DNA of 64,000 bases from Sarcocystis neurona (Eukaryota > Apicomplexa > Conoidasida > Eucoccidiorida > Sarcocystidae): positions 2,676,619 to 2,740,618 of the forward strand of contig KL647299.1 of the NCBI GenBank assembly GCA_000727475.1, in the 5' to 3' direction. Position numbers and translations under genes: made by a program. Within the stretch, counting starts at the first letter, position 1, and each line of letters opens with the position of its first letter. Shown here in pieces: positions 14,401 to 23,137 of the stretch. Below the pieces are notes generated by a model, which saw nothing but the letters and a program-made list of their open reading frames with translations, was not told the origin of the DNA and searched no databases.

Positions 14401-16951
14401 GCGTACTCCGAGACATACAGTTATCGGAAGGTGACGTTGAAGCGTGTCTGTCCTACTCTTTCTCCCCAAAGTTTCGATAAGAACGCGTGCGTGTGGAGGA
14501 ACCGCGTAACTGGAAGTGCGTGAGTTTCGAAAACGGCCTCTCTACTGAGCCCGTAACGTGCCCGTGTGTGTTCACATATATAGAAGATATATATATGTAC
14601 ATATGTTGATGGGTGATTCCGCGTCGTTCTCATAAGAGGAACTCACTGTGCTGTACAAGGACGTGCTGGTCATTGCTGAGCATATTCCACATATATACGG
14701 TGTATGACCGTCGCGCATGCGCCGGTGGAATAGAACATGAACACTCCAGGACACGTGTCCAAGCATATCTTACCCTATAGACGAAGTATTCACTTGAATC
14801 ACAACCGACGGCCGTGGAAATCTAAGACCTTATGATACGTTCGTGAATACCAGCACCTGTCCGCGATAATGGTCATCATGTTTCATCCAATCAACTTGTA
14901 CGTATATCTACGTGTCTGGCCATTAGTTCATCGAGCGAGACATCTATTTGTCAACAAATCTGTCTACCAGTGCACACAAAAAGGCACTATGTACTTAGAT
15001 ATCTGCTACACAGGTAGTCATCTGTAACTCAACCTTATTTTTTTATCGGACGGGCACCGTGTACAATATCGCTGCACGTACATGGTTGTACACGTGAACA
15101 CTTCTCCTTTTATTAGTCTAAGAAAGCGTCTGTATGCAGTGGTGAGCGCACGTGCGGCCAGCAATTCTCTACGCCCTGCATTGCACGTTTTTCTCACTTT
15201 ACACGTTGCGACAACTTTGGGTTTTTCCCACGCCCAGGACACCAGGCACCAATCTGGCGGACCTCCCAACGCCAGCAGCATCTTGCTGTCTGTCGAAAAA
15301 GCGACGCTGACGAAGGTGTCGGACGCGCAATCTATAAAAGCGAGTGACTTCCTCCGCTTGTTCGTCAACAGGTCGTAAATGGTCACTAGCGCACGCTGAG
15401 AGCATTGTTCTCCGACTGCCAGAAACCTACGGGGACATCCAACCGCAGTGGATGGACGCAGGAAGTGAAGCCGCATCCGGCATAGAAGAAGCAAAAGAAA
15501 GAGGAAAAGGAGAAGAAGAAAGTACTGAACTTTTGGCTGACACGTACAAGAAACGTTACGGGCGCATTTAGGCAGCAGTAGTGGCGCAGTGGATCTTATG
15601 TCTGCATCTTCTTTCACTGCTTGAATAAAAGCGCAGGTCCGTGAAAAGTGAATAGTTGTTCAGCTCGAAGCATGACCAGTACCGCGACGACAGTTGCGTA
15701 TCAGGTAATGACGACGCCAGCAGGTGTGTTGACAATGCTTTGAGGCGCAGCGACAGCTATATAATAGAAGTGTTACCGGCATCTGCTCTGCATAACGAGT
15801 GCCTGTGGCGACTTATTTTTCCTCCAGCTGGTGGGTTCCGCCTCTTGTGCATTTCTCGTCTATTTACAGAAGCCAAGGGCACACGTGGCGACAGGCAACC
15901 TTGCTCTTATGAAGCCTGCAGTCACATAAATAAGGGAGGGGTACGTGTGGCAGTGGTGGTCGTATTCTAAAATACCCTGTGTCAAAGTAGAGTCGTGCTA
16001 TTCACGTTGCGAAAGCGAGAGTGTTCTGACGTGGGAAATGCCGACTTCTCCTGTAGGGAGAGAAACGCCAAGAGAAAGACCTGCTTGTGTTCATTACGAA
16101 CATATTTCACCTTGGGCATCGGCATTCTGCACGGCTAGTTACTCGGGTGTAGTTCAGGATTGTCGACTTTGCAGGCACGAAAGTATCCAGCCTGCCCTGA
16201 CAACTCTTGACAGGCAATGAAGGTAGCGAACTACTGAGTCAGTGGCCATTTACGGGGCCAGACTACACAGAGTAATGTATGCTGCGCTGACCGCCACTCC
16301 CGGTGGGAAGCAGCAGCCTCTGGGCGGTTGTACGGTCTCACACCCGAAGCGCATTTTCGCAAATACATCAATGCTCAACACGCAGTTCATAATAAATTCC
16401 AAACTCAGTGAATATCTTGTTCACCTTCTGTTGATGCTCAGAGCAAGGCAAGTGCTGCCTGCTGCTTCGTCGGTGCCCGTCAGAAAACGTTGGTTTTTCG
16501 TGGAGCACGTGTACAACACCACGTGGTGACCTGCAGGATACACGATCACGTCCCCTTCCGCATAGTGTACAGCTCGTTTTACGTCTTTTTTCATCCCAAA
16601 AATGTGTCGAAAAGATAGACTGACGTTTCCAACTCCACACCCGGAAAACCTTCCGTTAGCATTGTGAGATCCTTCCTCGACGATTCTTGTTCCATGCCTC
16701 TGGGACAGCACTGTAGGGGCTATAGCTGCTGTGAGAGGGGTGCCGTGCTCTCCTGCTGCATGTGGAGAGGTCTGAATAAATGACCCAGGCTCGCCCGCCC
16801 GTGAGGGCTTCTGCGTGGAGGCGCCGTGGTCCTCCATCCTTGTTTCCATGGGGTAGGCCTCTTTACCTGAGTGTGCCTCAAACAGCTGTGTAGTGCAAAG
16901 GGGAGTCATCACTTGCGGAGTCACCACTTGTGGATCCAGCAGAGAAAGCAT
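1153..16951 (-). CDS. CFAP57: CFAP57 (WDR65) homologue, 13 exons, complete
   Basis: This is a flagellar axoneme protein of the CFAP57 family, which acts in assembly of axonemal dynein arms. It is inferred to serve the microgamete flagellum here. Exons on the minus strand, 5' to 3', are 16951-16425, 15426-15198, 13838-13622, 12522-12313, 11658-11488, 9874-9694, 9226-8959, 8837-8534, 7535-7214, 6210-5969, 4836-4707, 3555-3375 and 2469-1153. All introns are GT-AG, all phases match, and the joined frame is 1,432 codons plus TAG. WD40 repeats span about residues 117-745, coiled coil about 745-1235, then a Ser/Pro/Gln-rich tail of about 197 residues. Domain order and many motifs follow human CFAP57 (1,250 residues) from memory. 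The N-terminal extension of about 115 residues is not in the human protein. Introns carry short microsatellites (for example GTAT repeats near 4,060-4,110 and TATACA near 10,150-10,205) and no other gene I can see. Confidence 0.93.
3375..3555 (-). CDS. CFAP57: CFAP57 exon 12 (coiled coil)
   Basis: Opens with EIEELKEMYETKL after acceptor gctgtag. VRLRGQAGIHRKRHEDL matches the family's LRLKGETGIMRKKFSSL. It ends in phase 0 at donor gtagga. Confidence 0.9.
4707..4836 (-). CDS. CFAP57: CFAP57 exon 11 (coiled coil)
   Basis: The acceptor is ggttgactcag. KDFEEAEKKATEERDNL and RQIEEDAD correspond to the family's REFEETKKQIEEDED. It ends in phase 2 at donor gtgcac and joins exon 12 at DADR-EIEELK. 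Confidence 0.89.
5969..6210 (-). CDS. CFAP57: CFAP57 exon 10 (coiled coil)
   Basis: Starts after acceptor gctgtgcag with NKYDLLREEKQEQEQ. It is entirely charged coiled coil without Pro or Gly breaks, as in the family's central region. It ends in phase 1 before donor gtatgt. It is somewhat shorter than the matching human stretch. Confidence 0.87.
6321..6454. repeat. Imperfect ~67-bp direct duplication in CFAP57 intron 9
   Basis: Two copies (about 6321-6387 and 6390-6454) share ccagtag-gaggccgc and ggcagcac-g-cagt in the same order, offset by 67 bases. They sit between exons 10 and 9 and have no coding role I can see. Confidence 0.7.
7214..7535 (-). CDS. CFAP57: CFAP57 exon 9 (last WD40 blade, start of coiled coil)
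   Basis: Acceptor is catctttgcag. The last propeller blade carries ICVSKDDTLVISCGLDGTL. The linker EYSDEVLVTRGYMKDKQAQ matches the family's FAEEVLVTKTDMEEKAQ. Heptad-rich coiled coil follows to the exon end. Donor gtacgt, phase 2, was preferred over gtttca four bases further on. Confidence 0.9.
8534..8837 (-). CDS. CFAP57: CFAP57 exon 8 (WD40)
   Basis: It begins with DSTRLTDW after acceptor ttctgacag. VVGSDNTLKEVSNSLLV matches the family's AVGSDHTLKEIADSLIL, and ALFAGTADAGCPGQLR matches the next blade. It ends within YHCHA at donor gtaaga, phase 1. Confidence 0.92.
8959..9226 (-). CDS. CFAP57: CFAP57 exon 7 (WD40)
   Basis: The exon completes KLR and continues LLNLLHEDL, then KGCRECRFSNGGHLFAAAH, the signature block of CFAP57. 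It also has LRGHNSKVRSLFWTPDD and SAGMDGAVYEYK. I ended it at donor gtaaga. An alternative donor gtatgc, 9 nt earlier, would drop three residues and keep the frame. Confidence 0.91.
9694..9874 (-). CDS. CFAP57: CFAP57 exon 6 (WD40)
   Basis: Acceptor is ttttctttgcag. The exon encodes KPLVVTCGADKSIRVWNF and SVAFHPSGYHILAGFSDKL, textbook WD40 strands nearly identical in layout to the family. Ends in phase 2 within KLR at donor gtatca. Confidence 0.93.
11058..11093. repeat. (TAC)n microsatellite in CFAP57 intron 5
   Basis: About 12 near-perfect TAC units with one interruption. Intronic on the minus strand. Confidence 0.85.
11488..11658 (-). CDS. CFAP57: CFAP57 exon 5 (WD40)
   Basis: It follows the pyrimidine-rich acceptor tctctgttaccttcag. 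AHVTSMAVAPHEEAL aligns with the family's QTVTCLSLSPSEETL, and DYLHTAFHVGPIL with EYLTQSFHxGPIT. The exon ends with phase 1 G at donor gtgagc. Confidence 0.9.
12313..12522 (-). CDS. CFAP57: CFAP57 exon 4 (WD40)
   Basis: It begins after acceptor ttgctgcag, completing Gly of ENG-ELFIYDSSGD. Contains FICGGEEASIHMYE, a WD-type strand. It ends in phase 1 at donor gtactc. That donor is not a consensus match, but it is the only one that keeps phase with exon 5. Confidence 0.87.
13622..13838 (-). CDS. CFAP57: CFAP57 exon 3 (WD40)
   Basis: The exon opens at ISAFKEIRF after acceptor cacttcag. CSFHPVDSNILCVIGDG corresponds to the family's VSFNPQDNTQVCVTGNG, and LIAGTENG to the IVVGTDTG strand. It ends in phase 1 before donor gtaaga. 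Confidence 0.9.
15198..15426 (-). CDS. CFAP57: CFAP57 exon 2 (WD40)
   Basis: The acceptor is ccccgtag. The first G completes the Arg of NRRFLAVGEQ. The exon encodes a beta-propeller blade with VTIYDL, SVAFSTDSKMLLA and SWAWEKPKV, closely matching the family's SMAFSPDSKYLLA and WLWEKQKV. A strong polypyrimidine tract lies upstream, seen on the plus strand as a purine run at about 15,483-15,521. Donor is gtgaga, phase 0. Confidence 0.92.
16425..16951 (-). CDS. CFAP57: CFAP57 exon 1 (start codon, N-terminal extension, first WD strand)
   Basis: The first in-frame ATG is at 16951. Residues 1-116 are a Ser/Thr/Pro-rich extension with no counterpart in human CFAP57. From residue 117 the motif IFGMKKDV matches the conserved HLFGLKPGV start of the family, followed by VIVYPAGHHVVLY. 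The exon ends with AAC AGA AG before donor gtgaac, in phase 2, inside the family motif SxNRRxLA. The start could lie elsewhere if a 5' exon was missed. Confidence 0.88.
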
Positions 16952-17614
16952 GCCCTTGCAGGTTGCATGCTGCTCATGATGAAAATTCAAGCCTAGGTGT
17001 AGGCATCTCTATATCACCCCCGAATCCTTGAAGATCATGTGTTGTGAGACAAGTAATTCTCGTTGTTCTTGCGGGCACAACGGCAGCGGTCTACACGCTC
17101 TGCGCCTAAACTCGGGCTCACCGTCTGACAAAGGGGAACGGTTTCTTTGCTGGATGCCGCGGTGTGCAAATATACCTGTGTACACTGACAGGCATTAGAC
17201 TGCGTTACACAGCTGGCCCTGTTCGCGTTGTCCATGCGATAGGAGCTTTCGTCCACAAGGCAGAAAGGCTACTGCAGGAAAGTGTTCTACGCCTCTCGCG
17301 CATTTCGCTCACTTTTTACTCTTCGTTGAATAAGGCCCACAAGCACGTACAGCACAACAGTTGCGACACAGCTTGCCAGCGGGTACGGCTAGAACGTGTA
17401 CGCATATGTCGACAAGCAGGAAGAAGCTCCAGCGCACAGCAAACGGGAGTCGAGCCGCATACCTTAGACGCATTCGAAAATCTGCTAAACCCAGAAAGGC
17501 TGTTAAATAAGTGACTTGTCGCCGTCTTTATACACTCGGCACCGTTGAGGGAGGTCGCCACGCATGTATGTGTGAATCGGCGGCTTACGCGACTACCAAT
17601 TCTTTCCTACACAG
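16952..17614. other. Region upstream of the CFAP57 start
   Basis: No supported gene. It should hold the CFAP57 promoter and 5' untranslated region. A plus-strand stretch ending at 17,514 looks slightly coding (EPHTLDAFENLLNPERLL), but I could not join it in phase to the exon-like ORF at 17,615. Confidence 0.4.
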
Positions 17615-17850
17615 AAGTTACCTCTCAAGAAATAATGCAGGATGTCCAACACAGGCATCACTGGAAGAGCGAACCGTGGGTGTACCCTCGAATATACCTG
17701 GATATAAAGAGAGATCGCAGCCCAGATGTGTACGACTGCGTGACGCCATCAGAAGTACAGCGGCACTACGAGAAAGCAAAAACTGCAGGTCTAGGAAATT
17801 CTAGGTTCTTGCGCACGACTAGTCAGGTGGAAAGTAGTTTGACAGTGTAG
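17615..17850 (+). CDS. Exon-like ORF, protein not recognised
   Basis: After a good acceptor (ctttcctacacag) the frame reads VTSQEIMQDVQHRHHW, then SEPWVYPRIYLDIKRDRSPD and VTPSEVQRHYEKAKTAG. It is rich in Trp, Tyr and charged residues and unlike its surroundings. The frame stops at 17,850, though donors at about 17,790 or 17,823 could splice on. I do not recognise the family. Its position, divergent from CFAP57, fits a separate plus-strand gene whose other exons I could not place. Confidence 0.4.
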
Positions 17851-19190
17851 CCACAATTGAAAACGCGCAGGTAAACGAGTGCATCTGGTCAGACTGGTAG
17901 GAATGTGTCTCATTTATGCCGGCAGCACGACTTACCGACGAGTTCACAAGGAGCAATGAGATCACTTCTGCACGTGTACATGAGACGGTCGCGCGCGCTC
18001 ACTGAAGCAGAATATTCGAGCCTACAGAACATCAACGAGTGACTGTTCTTGTAAAGGTACAAGAGGTAGTGTCTGTAGCGCTACGAGGGCCCCTGCACCA
18101 GATACACGGTAGACACTTTTATCGTATGAATACCTTAGCGTCGAAGATATCTACACAAGAGCGGAAATGGGCAAATGTACACATATGCGTGTGCTCATCT
18201 CGTACGGTCTAATACACGTTGTGCTTTTGGGCTGCTGTAATGGTCTGCCGCGGCGACGGGTCAAACCAGGGATTTGAGAGCGACATCGGAAGACGCTACG
18301 CTAGCGATATGCGCGGAGCCCTCACTAATACAGTTACCAATCTGATAATCAATGTCATCCCACGTAACACGAAAAAGGGGTGTACTTCGTATGCGCACCT
18401 GCAGTGTATCCCACACTGTTAGGTGTACAAGCCACCAATACACCCGGAGAAGAAGGAGGGGGGCTTGGAATCGCACAACAGAAGCCTTGAACGAGCCCGT
18501 TTTAAGTGCTCTGCCCTCAAGAGGCCACACGTGCACTGTTGATAGCATCATCGCTTTAGCTGTTCTTGGCTGCTGCACCTGCTATCGATAATGTTTACGG
18601 TGCTGCCGCATATGCGTGCCTACATGCTAGAAGTTGCCGGCCCCTCTCTGGCTGCATATCCCAACGGGGGCCAAGTGTCTCCCGACTCGTACTCTGGCAC
18701 GCGTGTTTAAGCCGCTTCATACACGTATGGGTACTCACATATATATATATATATATATGTATACATTTCTCTAGGTACGGTTTTGGTCCTCACGGTGTAA
18801 CAGGTGCAGCTTTATGTGAAAGAGCAGTGGAGCTAAGTGTCGTGGGGTCTTCTAGCTCCACGCCGTGTAAGACCCCACACGCAAAGTCCATCATAAGGAG
18901 AAAACAAATGGCTGTAACTACAGATTCAAAGGGTGTGTGCGTCTTCGGACATCTATGGTGCTAACCGAGGGACCAACTTGTTACAGGCAGACATATGTTT
19001 CTGTATATTTGTCAGGGACCCGGGCGTGGAAAGTAGAAGCTTTCCTAAAGCAGGGAGCTGTCACATGCGCATGTGGTGTACGCACAAAAACACACACAGA
19101 TAGATTGTAGAACATGTAAACATTCCCGTTTACATCTGCAGCGCTTACAGCTGGACGGTTAGGAATAGAGGAGAGCATGGTAATTTTTTA
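17851..19190. other. Unassigned region with weak exon-like ORFs
   Basis: Two minus-strand stretches look weakly coding: near 18,270-18,380 (PLFRVTWDDIDYQIG) and near 19,110-19,178 (AVSAADVNGNVYMFYN, reminiscent of a beta-propeller strand). Neither could be linked by splice phase to anything. A short (TA)n run lies at about 18,740-18,760. Confidence 0.25.
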
Positions 19191-19336
19191 TTAACAAAAC
19201 TTCGGAGTCAGTGCTGCCCTGACCGATTCTGCGTAAAGACGCACAATCGACATCCTGCTCGCTAGAAGACGTTTGACACAGGTATAAAGTAGTCTAACCT
19301 CGTAACGTTTCGACAGACTCTCGCTTGTGCTGCTTG
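19191..19336 (-). CDS. Unidentified gene, last exon
   Basis: After the pyrimidine-rich acceptor tttgttcatgtctcaag the frame reads SSTSESLSKRYEVRLL, then YTCVKRLLASRMSIVRLY and ends PKFC-stop. The stop codon is directly followed by TAAAAAAT on the coding strand. Amphipathic and basic; no family recognised. Confidence 0.5.
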
Positions 19337-22300
19337 CTTGAGACATGAACAAACAAAACAACTGAGTGTGCTTCTTCACGTTGCGGCTTACGTGTGCCGA
19401 ATGTCTCCCTCCACGCAGTGAGTAGGAGCAAGTTGGTCTTACGCTCTTCACGCAGTCCGGACCAGCCTAGCTATAGCATTTGTACATGCTTCGCATCTCG
19501 GAATCACTTGCTTACGCACAAAACGTATGAATGTATATGTAATTAACTGCAAACAAGCCGAAGATGAATATAGAATAGCACCGCTGGACGGTACAGCAGT
19601 AAATCGCCCAGTCGACCTGCAAAAAATCCACGCATAAACAGTATGTAGACACACATGCAAACTGTCGTGTAGTTACTGCGTGTGGTTTGTCCCTCAGGCG
19701 TAGTGGCCTCCGGATTGTGTTCAGCAAACTCCAGACTCTCATTCACGCCTTTGGAAACCTGGTGTGCTGGCTGGTTTTTTGTGCACTGGGGTTGAGATTG
19801 CATCTCCGACATTACACGTTAATATTGTCTATGGCTCTCACTGTTCACTCTCACTGTTACCTTCAGTACACATTTCTCTGACCAACGCACTTGAGCGATC
19901 CTCTCTCTTCCTTACTGCACACAACCTCAACTCTTCTTATTAGTGTTCTTCGGATTGTACGCATTGACAGGTTTCACCCTCACGTTAGAGGACACATTTT
20001 CAAACTCATGTACTTGGGAATCCTCCCAATACAGTTCTTTCATTACATTCGCAATCATCGTCTAATGACACCGCACTTCTTTCTCTCAACGTCTGGTTGT
20101 ATCGCTCAGCTGTTCTGTGTCAGCGGGATCGGTCGCTAATGCGGTGCGGCTTTGCAGAAACAGCTGCTGCAGGCCTGCCCTATTTGAAAATAAGTATGCT
20201 GCACGGCAGGAGCTGCTCTTAATACGGAGGATGAATTTCAATAGAATGCGGGTACGTCCACGTGGAATGCTGGGTGGAAAGTAATAAGGCGGGAAAGCTC
20301 ATCTTGTTTCTTGTGTATTTACACAAACGTATTCACGGACCACTGCGGTCGTGTCAAAGAAGGTATGCCTCGAGTGTGGACGCGCACCTGTAACGCAGAA
20401 GGTGTAAACCCCTCCCAGACAGGTACAGCTTTGCTCTTACCTGCACACTGGAACGTCGACGCCTTCAGACATTTACACGGACACGGTAAAATCGGAAGAA
20501 GGCTATGCATACGTTGTAGAGCGGTAGAAGACCTCTGACGTAGATATTTACCGGGATAGGCAGGGAGAGACGCTCTCAAATCACGGCGCTGAGGTTGCCG
20601 TTCACGTACGTCTAAGTGGATCCACACGTCCACATGTGACAAGGTTGAGATGTGGCCGTCTGCAAATCCAGTGGAGCCAAATGCGAATTCTTTGTATGCC
20701 ACCCTCTCTACCTTCATGTGCAGACGCACCTCTGGATGCCTTGACATGAGTAAGCACTTGCAACTGTAGTGCGCGGCTACGTTACAAACGGACTCGAATT
20801 AGATGTCTTGCAATACAGCCTGTCTTGCGGCCGCGTGGGACTAAGCGACCGTATCAGCGATGCTGAACAGAAAGCGAGCCAGCTGCGCTGAAGAATAGGA
20901 CCTCGCAATCCCTAGGTAGATCTCCGTCTAGCTACATGCATCCGTGTTCCATTTTGAACACACGTATGCATTTCTAAACGTGTTGCTGGTTACCTGCATA
21001 GGGTAGCAGCTAGAAAAATATAGGCTTGTGCCGCTTTTCAGGACACTCACACGTCCGTTTTCCTTTGCACTCGAGACGACACGAAAAGAAGAAGCGAAAG
21101 ACTTCTATTCCCACAGATGCGGATGTGTTAGTAAATGGGACTGGCAACTACTGTCTACTGTGGATAAATGAGAAACACACGGGGGTTCACCTGTACTTGA
21201 CGAACCGGAACGTCACGACCAACATGACGAGATATAATGCAAATTGCCTGTACAGAGTTGGCTTCGCGACAGATATGTTCAAGTTTGCGCCGAGTTGAAG
21301 GGGTGTACGGGTGTCTGCTGCTGAATATCCTAGTGTAATACGCGCGTGAAAAGAACGGCTCGACGCGTTTGAACGAAGGATATTTCGCGAAAGTCGCGGA
21401 ACGGCACACTTCATGGCAGGAGGGAGAGTGAGGTACACCCAAAAGACCTTGACTTTTATTACTAAATTTGCGAGCAGACACGCGCAGATGTGTACGCCGT
21501 AGTTCATTGGGGCGAGCGCCGCTGGAGCAAACTGCTCAGTTTTGCACAAGGTACACAAAATGACTACAACAGAGAGCCCTCAGCTCTTTGTTGAGACAGC
21601 GACGTAGGTCGGCTCCCCTCTCTGTTCACTGTGCCTACCTTCTCGTCTTTAGTCGACGCCTCACGTGTGGAGCATTCACATCCCAACGTGCAGCTTATAT
21701 ATAGTTACGGCTGCGGGCACGCGTACACGCCGGAATATACCAAGTGCAACTTCCCGCTATGGATGTGTTAGGGAGTTACTTGCCACTGTCCCCTAAGTCG
21801 ACAATTGGTGGCTCCCTTCTTTTACTCTCTGCACATTTTCATCGGTGTACGCTCGTCCAAACTCAAAACAATCCTGTTCCGTTGCTCGCCTCCCTTCTGT
21901 TTGTAAACGCGCGAAGGCACTTGACGCCACACAGAGCGGCATATGTGGACCCTCATTCCCTCAGCTGCTGCGAGCTTCTCTATGGGTTCTGCCTCTCGGG
22001 CTTATACAACAGCGATCGATGCGTCTGAGTTAATGTCTGCACTGCGCATTCATATGAGTCAGCTCCTGCAACAGCGGCAAACAGATTGCGAACCAGGAAG
22101 CATGTGGAGCTGGTGAGATGCGCGACGCCTGTCTCTTCACACGCCTAAATTTGCTTTCATACATAGGTCAGTGCTTCGACGTGTACGCACCTGAAGACAC
22201 GCAGTGAAGGCTGTTCCCCTGCATTGCCTATCTGCACAAGGAATCGCTACGATTCAAGACTGGGCCGTCGACGTAACGTGGCAGACAGTTGTGACACGCG

Positions 22301-23137
22301 CTTCGCTTCACACAGTTTGTGCACTCTTGTGAGTTAGCTTTTAGGCCCCAGCTCCTGCAGTACGGTTAACGAAGGTGAAACACCACCAGACACAGGAAAA
22401 CCTCCTGCAGTACATCAGTCTACGTTCGCTATACAGGCGGCGACATCCGTGACTGCGTGTCTTGTTGGTGTAAGTAGAGTGCAGCTACACACCTGTGTAT
22501 GCGGTAGATGTGCCTCCGTTCGCCCCTTATTGCAGCTGGCCTTAGCTGTATATGTTTCAGCATGGCTGCATACTCTTCCGATACCCCCTCCATGAGTATG
22601 CGCACACCACCCTGTAGACACGCCGTTGGCTGCATCAGCTGTTGTGGGCATGTATGGGTCTCCGAACATTTTCCGTTGTAGAAGCAGCTCTTTCTGCAGA
22701 TTTAGATGCTTCCGGTCAACCGCACCTACGGAACTGTCGGGTAAGCGTCGTATGAAGGTAGAACATAAGCGAAGTGAATGTTTGACATTGACATCTATAT
22801 AGCAAAGATCTACCTGTACAACCGGCCGCTCACACTTCGATACAAGTTCACGCCGAAAGACTCCCCGTACTTACCGGCACACTTCAGCGAGTGAATTCAT
22901 ACGTACCTACCAGTACCTCATATACGCGCCGGAATGAAGAGACACGCTCGATGTCTTACGCACAAATGAAAGCTGTTCCCCCCAGCCAGTATCGCCGTGG
23001 CAACACGAACAAAAGGGAAGGAGCAACACACCGAGCACCAGCTCGTACCTCAAGGGACACACTGCAGTAACAGGGCCATCGCTAGCACCGGAAGGCACCC
23101 CCCATGCATCAGAAAATTGATTTGACCTTAGGGGAAG
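19191..23137 (-). CDS. Unidentified multi-exon gene, partial model
   Basis: Five exon-like segments run 23137-23049, 22733-22493, about 20745-20552, about 19760-19677 and 19336-19191. Joins 1-2, 4-5 and the last stop are in phase with fair splice sites. Readable blocks include SNQFSDAWGVPSGASDG, KHLNLQKELLLQRKMFGD, GVSEEYAAMLKHIQLRP, VERVAYKEFAFGSTGFADGH and SKRYEVRLLYTCVKRLL. The end is TAA, followed at once by an A-rich stretch. Segment 2 reads coding-like in two different frames, so either one base is wrong or one reading is chance. Further exons may hide between 22.4 and 20.8 kb. An ATG at 20747 could instead start a separate small gene. No family recognised. Confidence 0.45.
19677..19760 (-). 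CDS. Unidentified gene, penultimate exon
   Basis: HQVSKGVNESLEFAEHN and PEATTPEGQTTR, ending in phase 1 at donor gtaact. The 5' boundary is uncertain because several AG sites exist; only the one before CACACCAG keeps phase with the upstream segment. Confidence 0.4.
20552..20747 (-). CDS. Unidentified gene, exon or alternative start
   Basis: Reads HPEVRLHMKVERVAYKEF, GSTGFADGHISTLSHVDVW and IHLDVRERQPQRRDL. It ends in phase 1 at donor gtaaat. The ATG at 20747 may be the true start of a small gene, or the segment may begin after acceptor catgtcaag at about 20,745. Confidence 0.5.
22493..22733 (-). CDS. Unidentified gene, exon with a frame conflict
   Basis: The 5' part reads VGAVDRKHLNLQKELLL and FGDPYMPTTADAANGV in the frame set by the previous exon. 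From about 22,613 the more coding-like frame is one base off (GGVRILMEGVSEEYAAML then HIQLRPAAIRGERRHIY). That second frame leaves phase 2 at donor gtgtgt, which fits the next segment (HR-HPEVRLHMKVER). Confidence 0.4.
23049..23137 (-). CDS. Unidentified gene, candidate first exon
   Basis: Acceptor-like gatacag precedes LPLRSNQFSDAWGV, and the segment ends in phase 2 at donor gtacga. It joins in frame to the next segment after acceptor acccgacag. No start codon was found, so a 5' exon is probably missing. Confidence 0.4.

Noticed and set aside
21026..21558. Overlapping coding-like frames on both strands (plus: NGTGNYCLLWINEKHTGVH; minus: DTRTPLQLGANLNISV)
   Set aside because: Both strands look equally coding and neither has splice sites that fit neighbouring segments, so no choice is supported.
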